64,000 bases of DNA from Bosea sp. ANAM02 (GTDB taxonomy: Bacteria > Pseudomonadota > Alphaproteobacteria > Rhizobiales > Beijerinckiaceae). The stretch is from assembly GCF_011764485.1 (NCBI RefSeq), contig NZ_AP022848.1:2446001-2510000 (forward strand), read 5' to 3'. The translations under genes were made by a program, and so were the position numbers. The notes beneath the pieces were generated by a model. The model was not told the origin of the DNA. It worked only from the letters and a program-made list of their open reading frames with translations, and did no database searches. Shown one piece after another: positions 1 through 9,302 of this stretch (the stretch's first letter is position 1; every line of letters begins with the position of its first letter).

Positions 1-146
1 TCGGTCTGACGTTCGGCGTCTACAACGGCCATAAGCATGTGCCGGTGTCCGTGTCCGAGGAGATGGTCGGTCATAAGTTCGGCGAGTTCTCGCCGACCCG
101 CACCTTCCACGGCCACGCCGCCGACAAGAAGGCGAAGAGGAAGTAA
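1..146 (+). CDS. rpsS: 30S ribosomal protein S19 (5' end outside window)
   Basis: The window opens inside this gene; the first whole codon is at base 3 and 47 residues remain before the TAA. They match the conserved C-terminal half of S19, including [20 protein letters not shown] and a basic tail KKAKRK. S19 sits in the head of the 30S subunit with S13. The next gene, rplV, starts 3 bases after the stop, as in the S10 operon. Confidence 0.95.
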   Translation, partial: GLTFGVYNGHKHVPVSVSEEMVGHKFGEFSPTRTFHGHAADKKAKRK

Positions 147-149
147 GCC

Positions 150-533
150 ATGGGTAAAGCATCCGCCCCCCGTGCGCTGCCCGAGAACGAAGCCACTGCG
201 ATCGCTCGCAACCTTCGCGTCTCGCCGCAGAAGCTAAACCTCGTCGCTCAGCTCATCCGTGGCAAGAAGGTCGCGACCGCGCTCGCCGATCTCGAGTTCT
301 CGCGCAAGCGGATCTCGCTCGATGTGCGCAAGTGCCTGCAGAGCGCGATCGCCAACGCCGAGAACAACCATGATCTCGACGTCGACGATCTCGTTGTCGC
401 ACAGGCCTTCGTCGGCAAGGCGCTCGTCATGAAGCGCTTCCATGCCCGCGCCCGCGGCCGTGGCGCCCGTATCCTGAAGCCGTTCTCGAACATCACGATC
501 GTGGTGCGCGAAGTGCAGGCTGCGAAGGCCTGA
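150..533 (+). CDS. rplV: 50S ribosomal protein L22
   Basis: 127 residues, slightly longer than the usual ~110 because of an N-terminal extension of about 15 residues. The core motif [17 protein letters not shown] (about 24-40) and the tunnel-loop region [11 protein letters not shown] (about 98-108) identify L22, whose hairpin lines the peptide exit tunnel and is where macrolide-resistance changes usually fall. The start ATG lies 3 bases after rpsS, and rpsC follows after 10 bases with a GAGGAGA ribosome binding site. Confidence 0.98.
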   Translation: MGKASAPRALPENEATAIARNLRVSPQKLNLVAQLIRGKKVATALADLEFSRKRISLDVRKCLQSAIANAENNHDLDVDDLVVAQAFVGKALVMKRFHARARGRGARILKPFSNITIVVREVQAAKA

Positions 534-543
534 GGAGAGAACG

Positions 544-1269
544 ATGGGTCAGAAAATCAATCCGATCGGCCTTCGCCTCGGCATCAACCGCACCTGGGAC
601 TCGCGTTGGTTCGCCAACAAGGGCGAGTACGGCAAGCTGCTGCATGAGGACATGGCTATCCGCGCCGCGCTCATGAAGCTGCTGAAGCAGGCCGCCGTCT
701 CGAAGATCATCATCGAGCGTCCGCACAAGAAGTGCCGCGTCACCATCCACTCGGCGCGTCCGGGCGTGGTGATCGGCAAGAAGGGTGCCGATATCGAGAA
801 GCTCCGCAAGGAAGTCTCGAAGCTCACCAAGGCCGACGTGACGATCAACATCGTCGAGGTGCGCAAGCCCGAGATCGACGCGACGCTCGTCGCCGACTCG
901 ATCGCCCAGCAGCTCGAGCGCCGCGTCGCCTTCCGTCGTGCCATGAAGCGCGCCGTTCAGTCGGCGATGCGTCTGGGCGCCGAGGGCATCCGCATCAACT
1001 GCTCGGGCCGCCTCGGCGGCGCCGAGATCGCCCGCCTCGAATGGTATCGTGAGGGCCGCGTGCCGCTGCATACGCTGCGCGCCGACGTCGATTACGGCGT
1101 CGCCACCGCTTTCACGACCTACGGGACGTGCGGCATCAAGGTCTGGATCTTCAAGGGCGAGATCCTGGAACACGACCCGATGGCCCAGGACAAGCGCCTC
1201 TCCGACGAGGGCGGCCGCTCCGGCGGTCGTGATCGCGACCATCGCGATCGTCGCGAGCAGGCTGCGTAA
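544..1269 (+). CDS. rpsC: 30S ribosomal protein S3
   Basis: 241 residues, normal for S3. It starts with the family N-terminus [13 protein letters not shown]. The KH type-2 domain has the loop [13 protein letters not shown] (about 75-87), and the C-terminal S3 domain contains [16 protein letters not shown]. The last ~20 residues form an Arg/Asp/Gly-rich tail. S3 forms part of the mRNA entry site with S4 and S5. The start has a GAGGAGAG binding site and follows rplV by 10 bases. Confidence 0.98.
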   Translation: MGQKINPIGLRLGINRTWDSRWFANKGEYGKLLHEDMAIRAALMKLLKQAAVSKIIIERPHKKCRVTIHSARPGVVIGKKGADIEKLRKEVSKLTKADVTINIVEVRKPEIDATLVADSIAQQLERRVAFRRAMKRAVQSAMRLGAEGIRINCSGRLGGAEIARLEWYREGRVPLHTLRADVDYGVATAFTTYGTCGIKVWIFKGEILEHDPMAQDKRLSDEGGRSGGRDRDHRDRREQAA

Positions 1270-1287
1270 GGCTGATCGAGAAGAGCC

Positions 1288-1701
1288 ATGCTGCAACCAA
1301 AACGCACCAAGTTCCGCAAGCAGTTCAAGGGACGCATCTCCGGCGTCGCCAAGGGCGGCACGGACCTCAACTTCGGCCAGTTCGGCCTGAAGGCCCAGGA
1401 GCCCGAGCGCATCACCGCCCGGCAGATCGAGGCGGCCCGCCGCGCGATCACCCGCGCCATGAAGCGCGTCGGCCGTGTCTGGATCCGCGTGTTCCCCGAC
1501 GTGCCGGTTTCCAAGAAGCCGACCGAAGTCCGCATGGGTAAGGGCAAGGGTTCGCCCGAGTTCTGGGCGGCCAAGGTCAAGCCGGGCCGGATCATGTTCG
1601 AGCTCGACGGCGTGTCCGAGGAGATCGCCCGCGAGGCGCTGCGTCTCGGCGCCGCCAAGCTGCCGATCAAGACCCGCTTCATCCAGCGCATCGCCGAGTA
1701 A
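1288..1701 (+). CDS. rplP: 50S ribosomal protein L16
   Basis: 137 residues, the family's normal length. It has the conserved N-terminus [16 protein letters not shown] and the signature [17 protein letters not shown] (about 76-92). L16 organises the A-site tRNA region of the 50S subunit and is needed late in assembly. It lies between rpsC and rpmC as in the standard S10 order. Confidence 0.98.
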   Translation: MLQPKRTKFRKQFKGRISGVAKGGTDLNFGQFGLKAQEPERITARQIEAARRAITRAMKRVGRVWIRVFPDVPVSKKPTEVRMGKGKGSPEFWAAKVKPGRIMFELDGVSEEIAREALRLGAAKLPIKTRFIQRIAE

Positions 1702-1712
1702 GGGAGGGCGAC

Positions 1713-1925
1713 ATGAAAATCACACAGCGTCAGTCCGACCTGAAGGCCATGAGCACGGACCAGCTCCAGGACGAGCTCCTGAAGCTCAAGAAGGAGCAGT
1801 TCAACCTGCGCTTCCAGAAGGCCACCGGGCAGCTCGAGAACACCGCGCGCGTCACCGAAGTGCGCAAGGACATCGCCCGCATCAAGACGCTGCAGCGGTC
1901 GAAGACCGTCGCGGCGAGCGCGTGA
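1713..1925 (+). CDS. rpmC: 50S ribosomal protein L29
   Basis: 70 residues. The helical hairpin typical of L29 is visible as [20 protein letters not shown] (about 14-33) and the following [11 protein letters not shown]29 lies at the exit of the peptide tunnel next to L23 and contributes to the docking area for signal recognition particle and trigger factor. The start has a GGGAGGGCGAC binding site, 11 bases after rplP. Confidence 0.97.
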   Translation: MKITQRQSDLKAMSTDQLQDELLKLKKEQFNLRFQKATGQLENTARVTEVRKDIARIKTLQRSKTVAASA

Positions 1926-1935
1926 GGAGAGAATA

Positions 1936-2178
1936 ATGCCTAAGCGCGTACTGCAGGGCGTCGTCGTCAGCGACAAGCAGAACAAAACTGTTGTGGTCAA
2001 GGTCGAGCGGCGTTATACGCACCCGCTGCTCAAGAAGACGGTGCGCCGCACGAAGAACTATCACGCCCATGACGAGGCGGGTTCGTTCAAGGTCGGCGAC
2101 ACGGTTTGGATCGAGGAGTCCAAGCCGATTTCCAAGCTGAAAAGCTGGGTTGTGCTCGACGACGCCCCCAAGGCGTAA
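1936..2178 (+). CDS. rpsQ: 30S ribosomal protein S17
   Basis: 80 residues, an OB-fold 16S rRNA-binding protein. [20 protein letters not shown] at the start and [10 protein letters not shown] (about 25-34) are S17 signatures. It starts 10 bases after rpmC with a GAGGAGA site. It is followed by an unusually long 209-base gap before rplN that contains a family A palindrome. Confidence 0.97.
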   Translation: MPKRVLQGVVVSDKQNKTVVVKVERRYTHPLLKKTVRRTKNYHAHDEAGSFKVGDTVWIEESKPISKLKSWVVLDDAPKA

Positions 2179-2387
2179 GTCGGGACGGCTTCGCCCGGCC
2201 CCGAATCAGGGGCAGGGCGGGACAGGAAAGAAGCCGGACATGTTTCTCCGCAAAGGTGGAAACCACTTTTGCGGATCGTGTTTTGTTTGAGGCCAGGGGG
2301 CGATCGACCCCCGTCAGTCGTAGTCCCGGGCGGCGCTGATGCGGTCCGGGAAACCGCGCTGATACACAGATTGGAAGGATCAAGGCC
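2179..2387. other. rpsQ-rplN gap with imperfect hairpin
   Basis: This 209-base gap breaks an otherwise tight operon. At about 2192-2219 an imperfect hairpin pairs CGCCC and CCCC with GGGG and GGGCG. At 2241-2282 there is a copy of repeat family A, listed separately. I see no gene, and no T-run typical of an intrinsic terminator follows either structure. Confidence 0.5.
2241..2282. repeat. Palindromic repeat family A, copy 1
   Basis: Inverted repeat CCGCAAAGGTGG (2248-2259) and CCACTTTTGCGG (2263-2274), with one G-T wobble, within a larger imperfect palindrome. The core AAAGTGGAA(A)CCACTTTT resembles the other family A copies at about 6.94, 39.24 and 51.27 kb, although the outer arms differ. 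Confidence 0.6.
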
Positions 2388-2756
2388 ATGATCCAGGTGC
2401 AGACGAATCTCGACGTCGCCGACAATTCCGGCGCGCGTCGCGTGATGTGCATCAAGGTTCTCGGCGGGTCGAAGCGCAAGTACGCCGGTGTCGGCGACAT
2501 CATCGTCGTTTCGATCAAGGAAGCCATTCCGCGCGGTCGCGTGAAGAAGGGCGACGTCATGAAGGCGGTCGTCGTTCGCACCGCCAAGGACGTCAAGCGC
2601 CAGGACGGTTCGGTGATTCGCTTCGACCGCAATGCGGCCGTGCTGATCAACAACCAGAAGGAGCCGGTCGGCACGCGTATCTTCGGACCGGTTCCGCGCG
2701 AGCTGCGCGCCAAGAACCACATGAAGATCATTTCGCTGGCGCCGGAGGTGCTGTGA
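2388..2756 (+). CDS. rplN: 50S ribosomal protein L14
   Basis: 122 residues, exactly the family length. [20 protein letters not shown] (1-20) is the conserved N-terminus, and [13 protein letters not shown] (about 98-110) is the second signature. L14 makes bridge B8 with the 30S subunit and binds the ribosome silencing factor RsfS. It is the first gene of the spc operon by convention. The TGA overlaps the next ATG by one base (TGATG). Confidence 0.98.
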   Translation: MIQVQTNLDVADNSGARRVMCIKVLGGSKRKYAGVGDIIVVSIKEAIPRGRVKKGDVMKAVVVRTAKDVKRQDGSVIRFDRNAAVLINNQKEPVGTRIFGPVPRELRAKNHMKIISLAPEVL

Positions 2757-3073
2757 TGGCTGCGAAGATCAAGAAGGGCGACAAGGTCGTCGTGCTCGCC
2801 GGCCGCGACAAGGGCAAGGCGGGCGAGGTTCTCCAGGTCCTGCCGAAGGACGGCCGTGCCGTCGTTCGCGGCGTCAACCTGGTGAAGCGTCACACCAAGC
2901 AGTCCCCGCAGTCCGAGGGCGGCATCATCAGCAAGGAAGCGACGATCGACCTGTCGAACATCGCCATCGCCGATCCCAAGGACGGCAAGGCGACGCGGGT
3001 CGGCTTCAAGGTGCTCGATGACGGCCGCAAGGTTCGTTTCGCCAAGCGTTCGGGGGATCTGATCGATGGCTGA
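2756..3073 (+). CDS. rplX: 50S ribosomal protein L24
   Basis: 105 residues, normal for L24. The start at 2756 overlaps the rplN stop by one base; the frame is open further upstream, but only this ATG gives the family N-terminus [16 protein letters not shown]. The KOW motif is [15 protein letters not shown] (about 16-30). L24 starts 50S assembly by binding the 5' end of 23S rRNA. It overlaps rplE by 8 bases, suggesting translational coupling. Confidence 0.97.
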   Translation: MAAKIKKGDKVVVLAGRDKGKAGEVLQVLPKDGRAVVRGVNLVKRHTKQSPQSEGGIISKEATIDLSNIAIADPKDGKATRVGFKVLDDGRKVRFAKRSGDLIDG

Positions 3074-3632
3074 GGCTCAGCAGGCGGCTCTTTCGCCGCG
3101 CATGAAGAAGCATTACGAGGACGTCGTTCGTCCCGCGATGATCAAGGAATTCGGCTACAAGAACGCCATGGAAGTGCCGACGATCGAGAAGATCGTCATC
3201 AACATGGGCGTGGGCGAGGCGACGGCGGACCGCAAGAAGGTCGACAACGCCGCGGGCGATCTCGCCCTGATCGCCGGCCAGAAGCCGGTCATCACCAAGT
3301 CCCGCCTGGCCATCGCCGGCTTCAAGCTGCGCGAGAATATGCCGGTGGGCTGCAAGGTCACCCTGCGCAAGACCAAGATGTACGAGTTCGTCGACCGGCT
3401 CGTCACCATCGCTCTTCCGCGGGTGCGCGACTTCCGGGGCCTCAACCCCAAGTCGTTCGACGGGCGCGGTAATTTCGCGCTCGGGATCAAGGAGCACATC
3501 GTGTTCCCCGAGATCAACTACGACAAGGTCGACCAGGTCCTGGGCATGGACGTGATCGTCTGCACGACTGCGAAGTCGGACGACGAGGCACGCGCCCTGC
3601 TCAAGCACTTCAACTTCCCGTTCCGGCAGTGA
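3066..3632 (+). CDS. rplE: 50S ribosomal protein L5
   Basis: 188 residues. The L5 signatures [13 protein letters not shown] (about 39-51) and [14 protein letters not shown] (about 87-100) are present, with [18 protein letters not shown] near 140. L5 binds 5S rRNA and contacts the P-site tRNA. It overlaps rplX by 8 bases. Confidence 0.98.
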   Translation: MAEAQQAALSPRMKKHYEDVVRPAMIKEFGYKNAMEVPTIEKIVINMGVGEATADRKKVDNAAGDLALIAGQKPVITKSRLAIAGFKLRENMPVGCKVTLRKTKMYEFVDRLVTIALPRVRDFRGLNPKSFDGRGNFALGIKEHIVFPEINYDKVDQVLGMDVIVCTTAKSDDEARALLKHFNFPFRQ

Positions 3633-3668
3633 ACCTGAGCGTTCATACGCGGAAACCAGGAGAGATCG

Positions 3669-3974
3669 ATGGCTAAGAAAAGCTCCGTCGAGAACAACGA
3701 GCGTCGCAGGAAGCTGGTGAAGAAGTTCGCCGGCCGCCGGGCTCGCCTTCTCGCGATCGCCAATGACGAAAACCAGCCCATGGACGAGCGTTTCCTCGCC
3801 CGTCTGAAGCTGGCCGAACTGCCGCGCAACTCGGCGAAGATCCGCATTCGCAACCGCTGCGAAGTGACGGGCCGTCCGCGCGCGTTCTATCGCAAGCTCA
3901 AGATGTCGCGTGTCGCGCTGCGTGAGCTCGGTAACAAGGGGCTGGTTCCCGGCCTCGTGAAGTCGAGCTGGTAA
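3669..3974 (+). CDS. rpsN: 30S ribosomal protein S14 (zinc-free type)
   Basis: 101 residues, the long form. There is only one Cys in the [20 protein letters not shown] segment (about 60-79), so the CxxC pairs of the zinc-binding short form are absent. S14 assembles late into the 30S head next to S3 and S10. The start follows AGGAGAGATCG. Confidence 0.97.
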   Translation: MAKKSSVENNERRRKLVKKFAGRRARLLAIANDENQPMDERFLARLKLAELPRNSAKIRIRNRCEVTGRPRAFYRKLKMSRVALRELGNKGLVPGLVKSSW

Positions 3975-3988
3975 GGAGGACTGGAACA

Positions 3989-4387
3989 ATGGCAATCATT
4001 GATCCGCTCGGCGATATGCTGACCCGCATCCGCAATGCGCAGATGCGTCGCAAGTCCCGCGTTTCCACCCCGGGCTCGAAGCTGCGCGCCCGTGTGCTCG
4101 ACGTGCTGCAGTCCGAGGGTTACATCCGCGGCTACAGCCAGACCGAGTTCGGCAACGGCCGGACCGAGTTCGACATCGAGCTCAAGTATCACGAGGGCCA
4201 GCCGGTTATCCGGTCGATCTCGCGTGTTTCGAAGCCCGGCCGGCGCGTCTACTCGTCGGTCGAGACCATGCCGCGCGTGGCCGATGGCCTTGGCGTGACG
4301 ATCGTCTCGACCCCGCGTGGCGTGATGGCCGATCATGTGGCCCGCGAGCAGAACGTGGGCGGCGAAGTGCTCTGCAAGGTCTTCTGA
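3989..4387 (+). CDS. rpsH: 30S ribosomal protein S8
   Basis: 132 residues. The start [20 protein letters not shown] and the C-terminal signature [20 protein letters not shown] (about 108-127) identify S8, a primary 16S rRNA binder. In E. coli S8 also represses the spc operon by binding its mRNA; the homologous site is not obvious here. It is preceded by AAGGAGGA. Confidence 0.98.
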   Translation: MAIIDPLGDMLTRIRNAQMRRKSRVSTPGSKLRARVLDVLQSEGYIRGYSQTEFGNGRTEFDIELKYHEGQPVIRSISRVSKPGRRVYSSVETMPRVADGLGVTIVSTPRGVMADHVAREQNVGGEVLCKVF

Positions 4388-4425
4388 CCTTACAGGCGCC
4401 CCGCTCACTTTCAGGAGAGATCCAA

Positions 4426-4959
4426 ATGTCTCGTATCGGTAAGAAGCCGGTTTCGGTTCCCGCGGGCGTCACCGCCTCGGTCACCGGCCAGCTCGTCAAG
4501 ATCAAGGGCTCCAAGGGCGAGCTCTCCTTCACGGTTCCCGAGGACGTCTCGGTCGCCATGGAGGACGGCGCGATCGCGGTTCAGCCGCGTTCGCAGTCGA
4601 AGCGCGCCCGTGCGCTCTGGGGCACTTCGCGCGCCCGCATCAACAACCTCGTGATCGGCACCACCGCCGGCTTCGAAAAGCGCCTCGAGATCAACGGCGT
4701 CGGCTACAAGGCCGCCGTCGCCGGCAAGGTGCTGAAGCTGTCGCTCGGCTACAGCCACGACATCGACTACGAAATCCCGGCCGGCGTCGCGATCACGACC
4801 CCGAAGCCGACGGAGATCGTCGTCGCCGGCATCGACAAGCAGATCGTCGGCCAGACCGCCGCGGAAATCCGCGACTATCGCGGCCCCGAGCCCTACAAGG
4901 GCAAGGGCGTCAAGTACGCCGGCGAATTCATCTTCCGCAAGGAAGGCAAGAAGAAGTAA
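4426..4959 (+). CDS. rplF: 50S ribosomal protein L6
   Basis: 177 residues, the family length, made of two similar alpha/beta domains. The N-terminus [15 protein letters not shown] and the C-terminal motif [16 protein letters not shown] (about 153-168) are diagnostic. L6 lies near the sarcin-ricin loop and the L7/L12 stalk base. The start has an AGGAGAGATCC site. Confidence 0.98.
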   Translation: MSRIGKKPVSVPAGVTASVTGQLVKIKGSKGELSFTVPEDVSVAMEDGAIAVQPRSQSKRARALWGTSRARINNLVIGTTAGFEKRLEINGVGYKAAVAGKVLKLSLGYSHDIDYEIPAGVAITTPKPTEIVVAGIDKQIVGQTAAEIRDYRGPEPYKGKGVKYAGEFIFRKEGKKK

Positions 4960-4970
4960 GGACGCCAGCC

Positions 4971-5333
4971 ATGAGCAAGCAGAACGATGTGACTGCGCGC
5001 CGCAAGGCCCGCGTCCGCCGCGCGATCAAGGCGGTTGCCAACGGCCGCCCGCGCCTCTCGGTGCATCGCACCGGCAAGCAGATCTACGCCCAGGTCATCG
5101 ACGACGTGAAGGGGGTCACCCTGGCCTCGGCCTCGTCGCTCGACAAGGACGTGCGCGAGCAGATCAAGTCCGGCGCCAATGTCGAGGCGGCCGGCCAGAT
5201 CGGCAAGATCGTCGCCGAGCGCGCGGTCAAGGCCGGCGTGACGGAAGTGGTCTTCGACCGCGGCCCGTACATGTACCATGGCCGCGTCAAGGCGCTGGCC
5301 GATGCGGCCCGCGAGGGCGGCCTCAGCTTCTGA
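4971..5333 (+). CDS. rplR: 50S ribosomal protein L18
   Basis: 120 residues. A basic N-terminus ([14 protein letters not shown]) is followed by [20 protein letters not shown] (about 28-47) and ends with [20 protein letters not shown], the L18 signature. L18 carries 5S rRNA to the ribosome with L5. A 145-base gap with a strong hairpin follows before rpsE. Confidence 0.98.
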   Translation: MSKQNDVTARRKARVRRAIKAVANGRPRLSVHRTGKQIYAQVIDDVKGVTLASASSLDKDVREQIKSGANVEAAGQIGKIVAERAVKAGVTEVVFDRGPYMYHGRVKALADAAREGGLSF

Positions 5334-5346
5334 GGTTATCGGGTTT

Positions 5347-5378
5347 CGCCCGGCCGGCGTTCGCGCGCCGGCCGGGCG
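5347..5378 (+). other. GC-rich hairpin between rplR and rpsE
   Basis: A perfect 13-base-pair stem (5347-5359 with 5366-5378) closes a TTCGCG loop. No T-run follows, so it does not look like an intrinsic terminator. It sits 14 bases after the rplR stop and about 100 bases before rpsE, where it could protect or pause the upstream mRNA. Confidence 0.7.
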
Positions 5379-5478
5379 GTACTCGTTTACAGGCTTCCCC
5401 GCGCAATGACGCACGGGGTTAGGCTCGAGCGAGCGGCGGGGCTTCGACCCTCGTCCGCGCAAGTAAGAGGACAGACAC

Positions 5479-6042
5479 ATGGCTAGAGAGCCGCGTGAGC
5501 GTAAAGATCGGGAAACGGAAGTTTCCGAATTCGTGGACAAGCTCGTCCACATCAACCGCGTCGCCAAGGTGGTGAAGGGTGGCCGTCGCTTCGGCTTCGC
5601 CGCGCTCGTCGTCGTCGGCGACCAGAAGGGCCGCGTCGGCTTCGGCCACGGCAAGGCCCGTGAAGTTCCCGAGGCGATCCGCAAGGCGACGGAAGCCGCC
5701 AAGCGTGGCCTCGTCCGCATCCCGCTGCGCGAGGGCCGTACCCTCCATCACGACGTGCAGGGCCGCCACGGCGCCGGCAAGGTCGTGCTGCGCGCGGCTC
5801 CGGCCGGTACCGGCATCATCGCCGGCGGCCCGATGCGCGCCGTCTTCGAGGCGGTCGGCATGCAGGACGTCGTGTCAAAGTCGCTCGGCTCCTCCAACCC
5901 GTACAACCTCGTGCGCGCCACCTTCGACGCGCTGAAGAACGAGGACAGCCCGCGCTCCGTCGCGGCCCGTCGCTCGCTCAAGGTTTCGGCCCTGCAGACC
6001 CGTCGCCGCGATGCCGGCACGGATGCGGCCGCGGAAGCGTGA
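5479..6042 (+). CDS. rpsE: 30S ribosomal protein S5
   Basis: 187 residues. The double-stranded RNA-binding N-terminal domain holds [20 protein letters not shown] (about 28-47) and the second domain has [16 protein letters not shown] and [20 protein letters not shown]5 affects decoding accuracy with S4. The start is preceded by AAGAGGACAGACAC. rpmD follows after 10 bases. Confidence 0.98.
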   Translation: MAREPRERKDRETEVSEFVDKLVHINRVAKVVKGGRRFGFAALVVVGDQKGRVGFGHGKAREVPEAIRKATEAAKRGLVRIPLREGRTLHHDVQGRHGAGKVVLRAAPAGTGIIAGGPMRAVFEAVGMQDVVSKSLGSSNPYNLVRATFDALKNEDSPRSVAARRSLKVSALQTRRRDAGTDAAAEA

Positions 6043-6052
6043 GGGGGACATC

Positions 6053-6247
6053 ATGGCAAAGGCTGAGAAGACCTTCACCATCGAGCAGATCGGTTCGCCG
6101 ATCCGCCGCGAGGCCGCCCAGCGCCAGACCCTGATCGGTCTCGGCCTGAACAAGATCCGCCGCCGCTCGACCCTCCAGGACACCCCCGCGGTGCGTGGCA
6201 TGGTCGAGAAGGTCAAGCACCTCGTGCGCGTCGTCGACGCGAAGTGA
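6053..6247 (+). CDS. rpmD: 50S ribosomal protein L30
   Basis: 64 residues starting [19 protein letters not shown], with the L30 core [14 protein letters not shown] (about 25-38) and [16 protein letters not shown]. The frame is open for 14 codons more upstream, but those overlap rpsE, and the ATG at 6053 has a GAGGGGGACATC site. L30 binds 23S rRNA domain II and is dispensable in some bacteria. Confidence 0.96.
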   Translation: MAKAEKTFTIEQIGSPIRREAAQRQTLIGLGLNKIRRRSTLQDTPAVRGMVEKVKHLVRVVDAK

Positions 6248-6259
6248 GGAGGGCGACAC

Positions 6260-6736
6260 ATGAAACTCAATGAGATCCGTGACAACGAAGGCGCTCTGAA
6301 GCAGCGCATCCGCGTCGGCCGTGGCATCGGCTCCGGCAAGGGCAAGACCGGTGGTCGCGGCGTGAAGGGTCAGACCTCGCGCGCCGGCGTCGCCATCAAG
6401 GGCTTCGAAGGCGGCCAGATGCCGCTGTATCGTCGCCTGCCGAAGCGCGGCTTCAACAACCTCTTCGCCAAGGACCTGAACGAGGTGAACCTCGGCCGGA
6501 TCCAGCAGGCGGTGGAAGCCGGAAAGCTCGACGCCAAGGGCACCGTGACCATCGAGGCGCTCGTCGCCGCCGGTGTCATCACCCGTCAGGCCAAGGACGG
6601 CGTCAAGATCCTCGGCGTCGGCGAGCTCAAGACCAAGCTTGCCTTCGAAGTCGCGGGCGCGTCCAAGTCGGCCGTCGCCGCGATCGAGAAGGCCGGCGGT
6701 TCGGTCAAGATCCTGGCTGCCGCTTCACAGGCGTGA
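6260..6736 (+). CDS. rplO: 50S ribosomal protein L15
   Basis: 158 residues. The glycine/arginine-rich N-terminal half ([19 protein letters not shown], about 21-39) threads into 23S rRNA, and [19 protein letters not shown] (about 51-69) is the signature. It ends the tightly packed part of the spc operon; 325 bases separate it from secY. Confidence 0.98.
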   Translation: MKLNEIRDNEGALKQRIRVGRGIGSGKGKTGGRGVKGQTSRAGVAIKGFEGGQMPLYRRLPKRGFNNLFAKDLNEVNLGRIQQAVEAGKLDAKGTVTIEALVAAGVITRQAKDGVKILGVGELKTKLAFEVAGASKSAVAAIEKAGGSVKILAAASQA

Positions 6737-6763
6737 CGCTTGATCGGAGGCGGATTCAGCTTT

Positions 6764-6792
6764 CAGATGGCAGCGCGAAGCGCAGCCATCTG
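6764..6792 (+). other. Hairpin downstream of rplO
   Basis: CAGATGGC (6764-6771) pairs with GCCATCTG (6785-6792); inside it GCGC/GCGC extends the stem past an A-A mismatch. It lies 28 bases after the rplO stop. No T-run follows, so it may shield the 3' end of the upstream message. Confidence 0.6.
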
Positions 6793-6828
6793 GAACCATC
6801 CGGCTCCAGCGCCTACATGACCTTTGCG

Positions 6829-6871
6829 AACGGCGGCCGGGCCTAGCGCCTTGGCCGCCGTTTGACTGTTT
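6829..6871 (+). terminator. Possible terminator between rplO and secY
   Basis: AACGGCGGCC (6829-6838) pairs with GGCCGCCGTT (6853-6862) around a 14-base loop that can itself fold, and the downstream side reads TTTGACTGTTTGACG. The stem is strong but the T-run is broken, so termination may be partial. This would separate rplO from secY. Confidence 0.45.
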
Positions 6872-6932
6872 GACGCAAGGCACGAATCCGCAGACAGCAC
6901 GTACGCGTGCGTTGGGGCATTTGCTTCCAAAG

Positions 6933-6980
6933 CGTCGGGCCGAAAAGTGGAAGCCACTTTTTGGAACAACCGATGCTCCG
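6933..6980. repeat. Palindromic repeat family A, copy 2
   Basis: GCGTCGGGCCGAAAAGTGG, then AAG, then CCACTTTTTGGAACAACCGATGC. It matches the first half of the family A copies at about 39.24 and 51.27 kb (core CGAAAAGTGGAA...CCGATGC). It lies 80-130 bases upstream of the secY start. Confidence 0.6.
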
Positions 6981-7061
6981 ACTATGAGAGAGATCATCGT
7001 TACCGCGTCCGGCAGGACGCGTGATGATCTGGGACCAGTTTGAGACCCAGGGACCGGACGC

Positions 7062-8399
7062 ATGGCATCGGCGGCTGAACAGCTTGCGGCGAACCTCAAT
7101 TTCGGGGCCTTCGCCAAGGCGGATGAACTCAAGAAGCGAATCTGGTTCACGCTGGGCGCGCTCGTCATCTACCGGCTCGGCACCTATATCCCGCTGCCCG
7201 GCATGAACCCGGATGCGGTGGCCGATCTCTTCCGCCAGACCCAGTCCGGCATGCTCGGCATGTTCAACATGTTCTCGGGCGGCGCAGTCGGGCGTCTCGC
7301 GATCTTCGCACTGGCGATCATGCCCTACATTTCCGCATCGATCATCGTGCAGCTTCTATCGAGCGTCGTGCCGAGCTTCGAGGCGCTGAAGAAGGAAGGC
7401 GAGCAGGGCCGCAAGACCCTGAACCAGTATACCCGCTACCTGACCCTCGTGCTGGCCGTGTTCCAGGCCTATGCGATCGGCGTCGGCCTGCAGGGCTCGG
7501 GCAATCTCGTGCTGCAGCCCGGGCCGTTCTTCCTGCTCTCGACGACGATCACCCTGGTCGGCGGCACGATGTTCCTGCTCTGGCTGGGCGAGCAGATCAC
7601 CAGCCGCGGCATCGGCAACGGCACGTCGATGATCATCTTCGCCGGCATCATCGCCGAATTCCCGGCGCAGCTCGCCCAGACCTTCGAACTCGGCCGCCAG
7701 GGCGCGATCTCGACCGGCCTGCTGCTCGGCGTGCTCGTGATGGCGGTCTGCGTCATCGCATTCTGCGTGTTCATGGAGCGCGCCCAGCGCCGCCTGCTGA
7801 TCAACTATCCGAAGCGCCAGGTCGGCAACCGCATGTACGAGGGCCAGACCTCGTTCCTGCCGCTGAAGCTCAACACCGCCGGCGTCATTCCGCCGATCTT
7901 CGCCTCGTCGCTGCTGCTGCTGCCGACGACTGTCGCGAGCTTCTCGCAGGCTTCGGGCGGCACCGGCTTCCTGTCGCTGATGGCGACCTATCTGGCCCAT
8001 GGCCGGCCGCTGTTCATGATCCTCTACGCGGCGCTGATCATCTTCTTCTGCTTCTTCTACACCGCGATCGTGTTCAATCCGGTCGAGACGGCGGACAATC
8101 TCAAGAAGCATGGCGGCTTCATGCCGGGCATCCGCCCCGGCGAGCGGACCGCCGAGCATATCGATCGCATCCTGACGCGCATCACCGTTCTCGGCGCAGG
8201 ATATTTGACGATCGTCTGCCTTATCCCCGAGTTCATGATCACCTATGCTCAGATCCCGATCATCCTGCTGGGCGGCACCTCGCTGCTCATCGTGGTGACG
8301 ACGACGATGGACACCGTGGCGCAAGTTCACGGACACCTGCTGGCCCATCAGTACGAAGGGCTGGTCAAGAAGGCCAAGTTGCGAGGAGCGAGGCGCTAA
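7062..8399 (+). CDS. secY: Preprotein translocase subunit SecY
   Basis: 445 residues with ten hydrophobic segments, normal for SecY, the pore of the Sec translocon in the inner membrane. PLPGMNPDAV near the N-terminus, TSRGIGNGTSMIIFAGI (about 183-199) and HGGFMPGIRPGERT (about 350) are family signatures. The stop is followed directly by the adk ATG with no gap, so both are probably translated from one message. Confidence 0.98.
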   Translation: MASAAEQLAANLNFGAFAKADELKKRIWFTLGALVIYRLGTYIPLPGMNPDAVADLFRQTQSGMLGMFNMFSGGAVGRLAIFALAIMPYISASIIVQLLSSVVPSFEALKKEGEQGRKTLNQYTRYLTLVLAVFQAYAIGVGLQGSGNLVLQPGPFFLLSTTITLVGGTMFLLWLGEQITSRGIGNGTSMIIFAGIIAEFPAQLAQTFELGRQGAISTGLLLGVLVMAVCVIAFCVFMERAQRRLLINYPKRQVGNRMYEGQTSFLPLKLNTAGVIPPIFASSLLLLPTTVASFSQASGGTGFLSLMATYLAHGRPLFMILYAALIIFFCFFYTAIVFNPVETADNLKKHGGFMPGIRPGERTAEHIDRILTRITVLGAGYLTIVCLIPEFMITYAQIPIILLGGTSLLIVVTTTMDTVAQVHGHLLAHQYEGLVKKAKLRGARR

Positions 8400-8993
8400 A
8401 TGCGGTTGATTTTCCTGGGGCCGCCGGGGGCGGGCAAGGGCACTCAGGCGGCGCGCATCGTCGCGAAGCACGGCATTCCTCAACTCTCGACCGGCGACAT
8501 GCTGCGCGCGGCAGTGGCCGCCGGCACGCCGGTCGGCCAGAAGGCCAAGGCCGTGATGGATGCGGGCGGGCTGGTCTCGGACGAGATCGTCATCGGCATC
8601 GTCGCTGACCGCATCGAAGAGGCGGATGCCAAGAAGGGCTTCATCCTCGACGGGTTCCCGCGGACGCTGGCGCAGGCCGAGGCTCTGGACAGGATGCTCG
8701 AAGGCAAGGGGCTCAAGCTCGACGCCGTCCTCGAGCTCAGGGTTGACCAGACCAAGCTCGTCGACCGCATCGTTCGCCGCGCCGAGGAGGCGAGGGCGGC
8801 GGGGCAGCCAGTGCGCAAGGATGACGATCCGGAGGTCTTTAAGACCCGGCTCGAAGCCTATAACCGCGACACCGCGGTGGTCGCTCCCTATTACGAGAAG
8901 CGTGGCCAGCTCACCGCCATCGACGGCATGCAGCCGATCGACAGCGTCTCCCAGGCGATCACGGACGCGCTTTCGGTCGCGGCTCAGGGCTGA
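8400..8993 (+). CDS. adk: Adenylate kinase (short-LID form)
   Basis: 197 residues. It interconverts ATP + AMP and 2 ADP. The P-loop GPPGAGKGT is at 7-15, and [14 protein letters not shown] (about 83-96) is the adenylate kinase signature. Between [11 protein letters not shown] and [10 protein letters not shown] the LID is short and lacks the zinc Cys cluster, as usual in alphaproteobacteria. Adk follows secY directly, where it replaces rpmJ in the gene order. Confidence 0.97.
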   Translation: MRLIFLGPPGAGKGTQAARIVAKHGIPQLSTGDMLRAAVAAGTPVGQKAKAVMDAGGLVSDEIVIGIVADRIEEADAKKGFILDGFPRTLAQAEALDRMLEGKGLKLDAVLELRVDQTKLVDRIVRRAEEARAAGQPVRKDDDPEVFKTRLEAYNRDTAVVAPYYEKRGQLTAIDGMQPIDSVSQAITDALSVAAQG

Positions 8994-9010
8994 TCCCGAA
9001 GCGCGGCAGG

Positions 9011-9045
9011 GCCGTCATTCTCGGGTCAAGCCCGAGCATGACGGC
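9011..9045. repeat. Palindromic repeat family B, copy 1 (half unit)
   Basis: GCCGTCAT (9011-9018) and ATGACGGC (9038-9045) enclose CTCGGG-TCAAG-CCCGAG, forming one long hairpin. It is the right-hand half of the larger family B units. It begins 17 bases after the adk stop. Confidence 0.75.
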
Positions 9046-9302
9046 AAATATCCAACCCGGCCCGCCCTTGCCAACTTTGGCATGTTTCTTGGTTGCGGCG
9101 GGTTGACTCGTTGCGCCCAACCCGTTAACGAGCCGCCATCCGGTTTCATGGGAGCGATGCCGTTGCCTTCGCGAGAAGGGACGACGTCGCATTATCGCGT
9201 GGAGCCGTTCAACGTCCCGCATGAGCCGGCCTCCACCGGACGCGGGATTTTTCCCACCGCCGGGGTGCCATCGGGTGCTTCGGCCGACATGGAGATGAGA
9301 CC
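9046..9302 (+). promoter_or_regulatory. adk-rpsM gap; weak promoter candidate with inverted repeat
   Basis: No gene is visible in these 257 bases. CGGGTTG (9099-9105) and CAACCCG (9118-9124) form an inverted repeat overlapping a possible -35 TTGACT (9103-9108), with TTAACG (9125-9130) 16 bases later. This could be a promoter for the alpha operon, or just a hairpin. The rpsM binding site GGAGATGAGACC follows at the end. Confidence 0.25.

Noticed and set aside
493..1296. Long minus-strand open frames opposite rpsC
   Set aside because: High-GC coding regions leave open shadow frames; translation shows no family features and codon bias follows rpsC on the plus strand.
7356..8483. Minus-strand 375-codon frame opposite secY
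   Set aside because: Composition is Arg/Ala/Asp-rich with no domain, as expected for the complement of a membrane protein gene.
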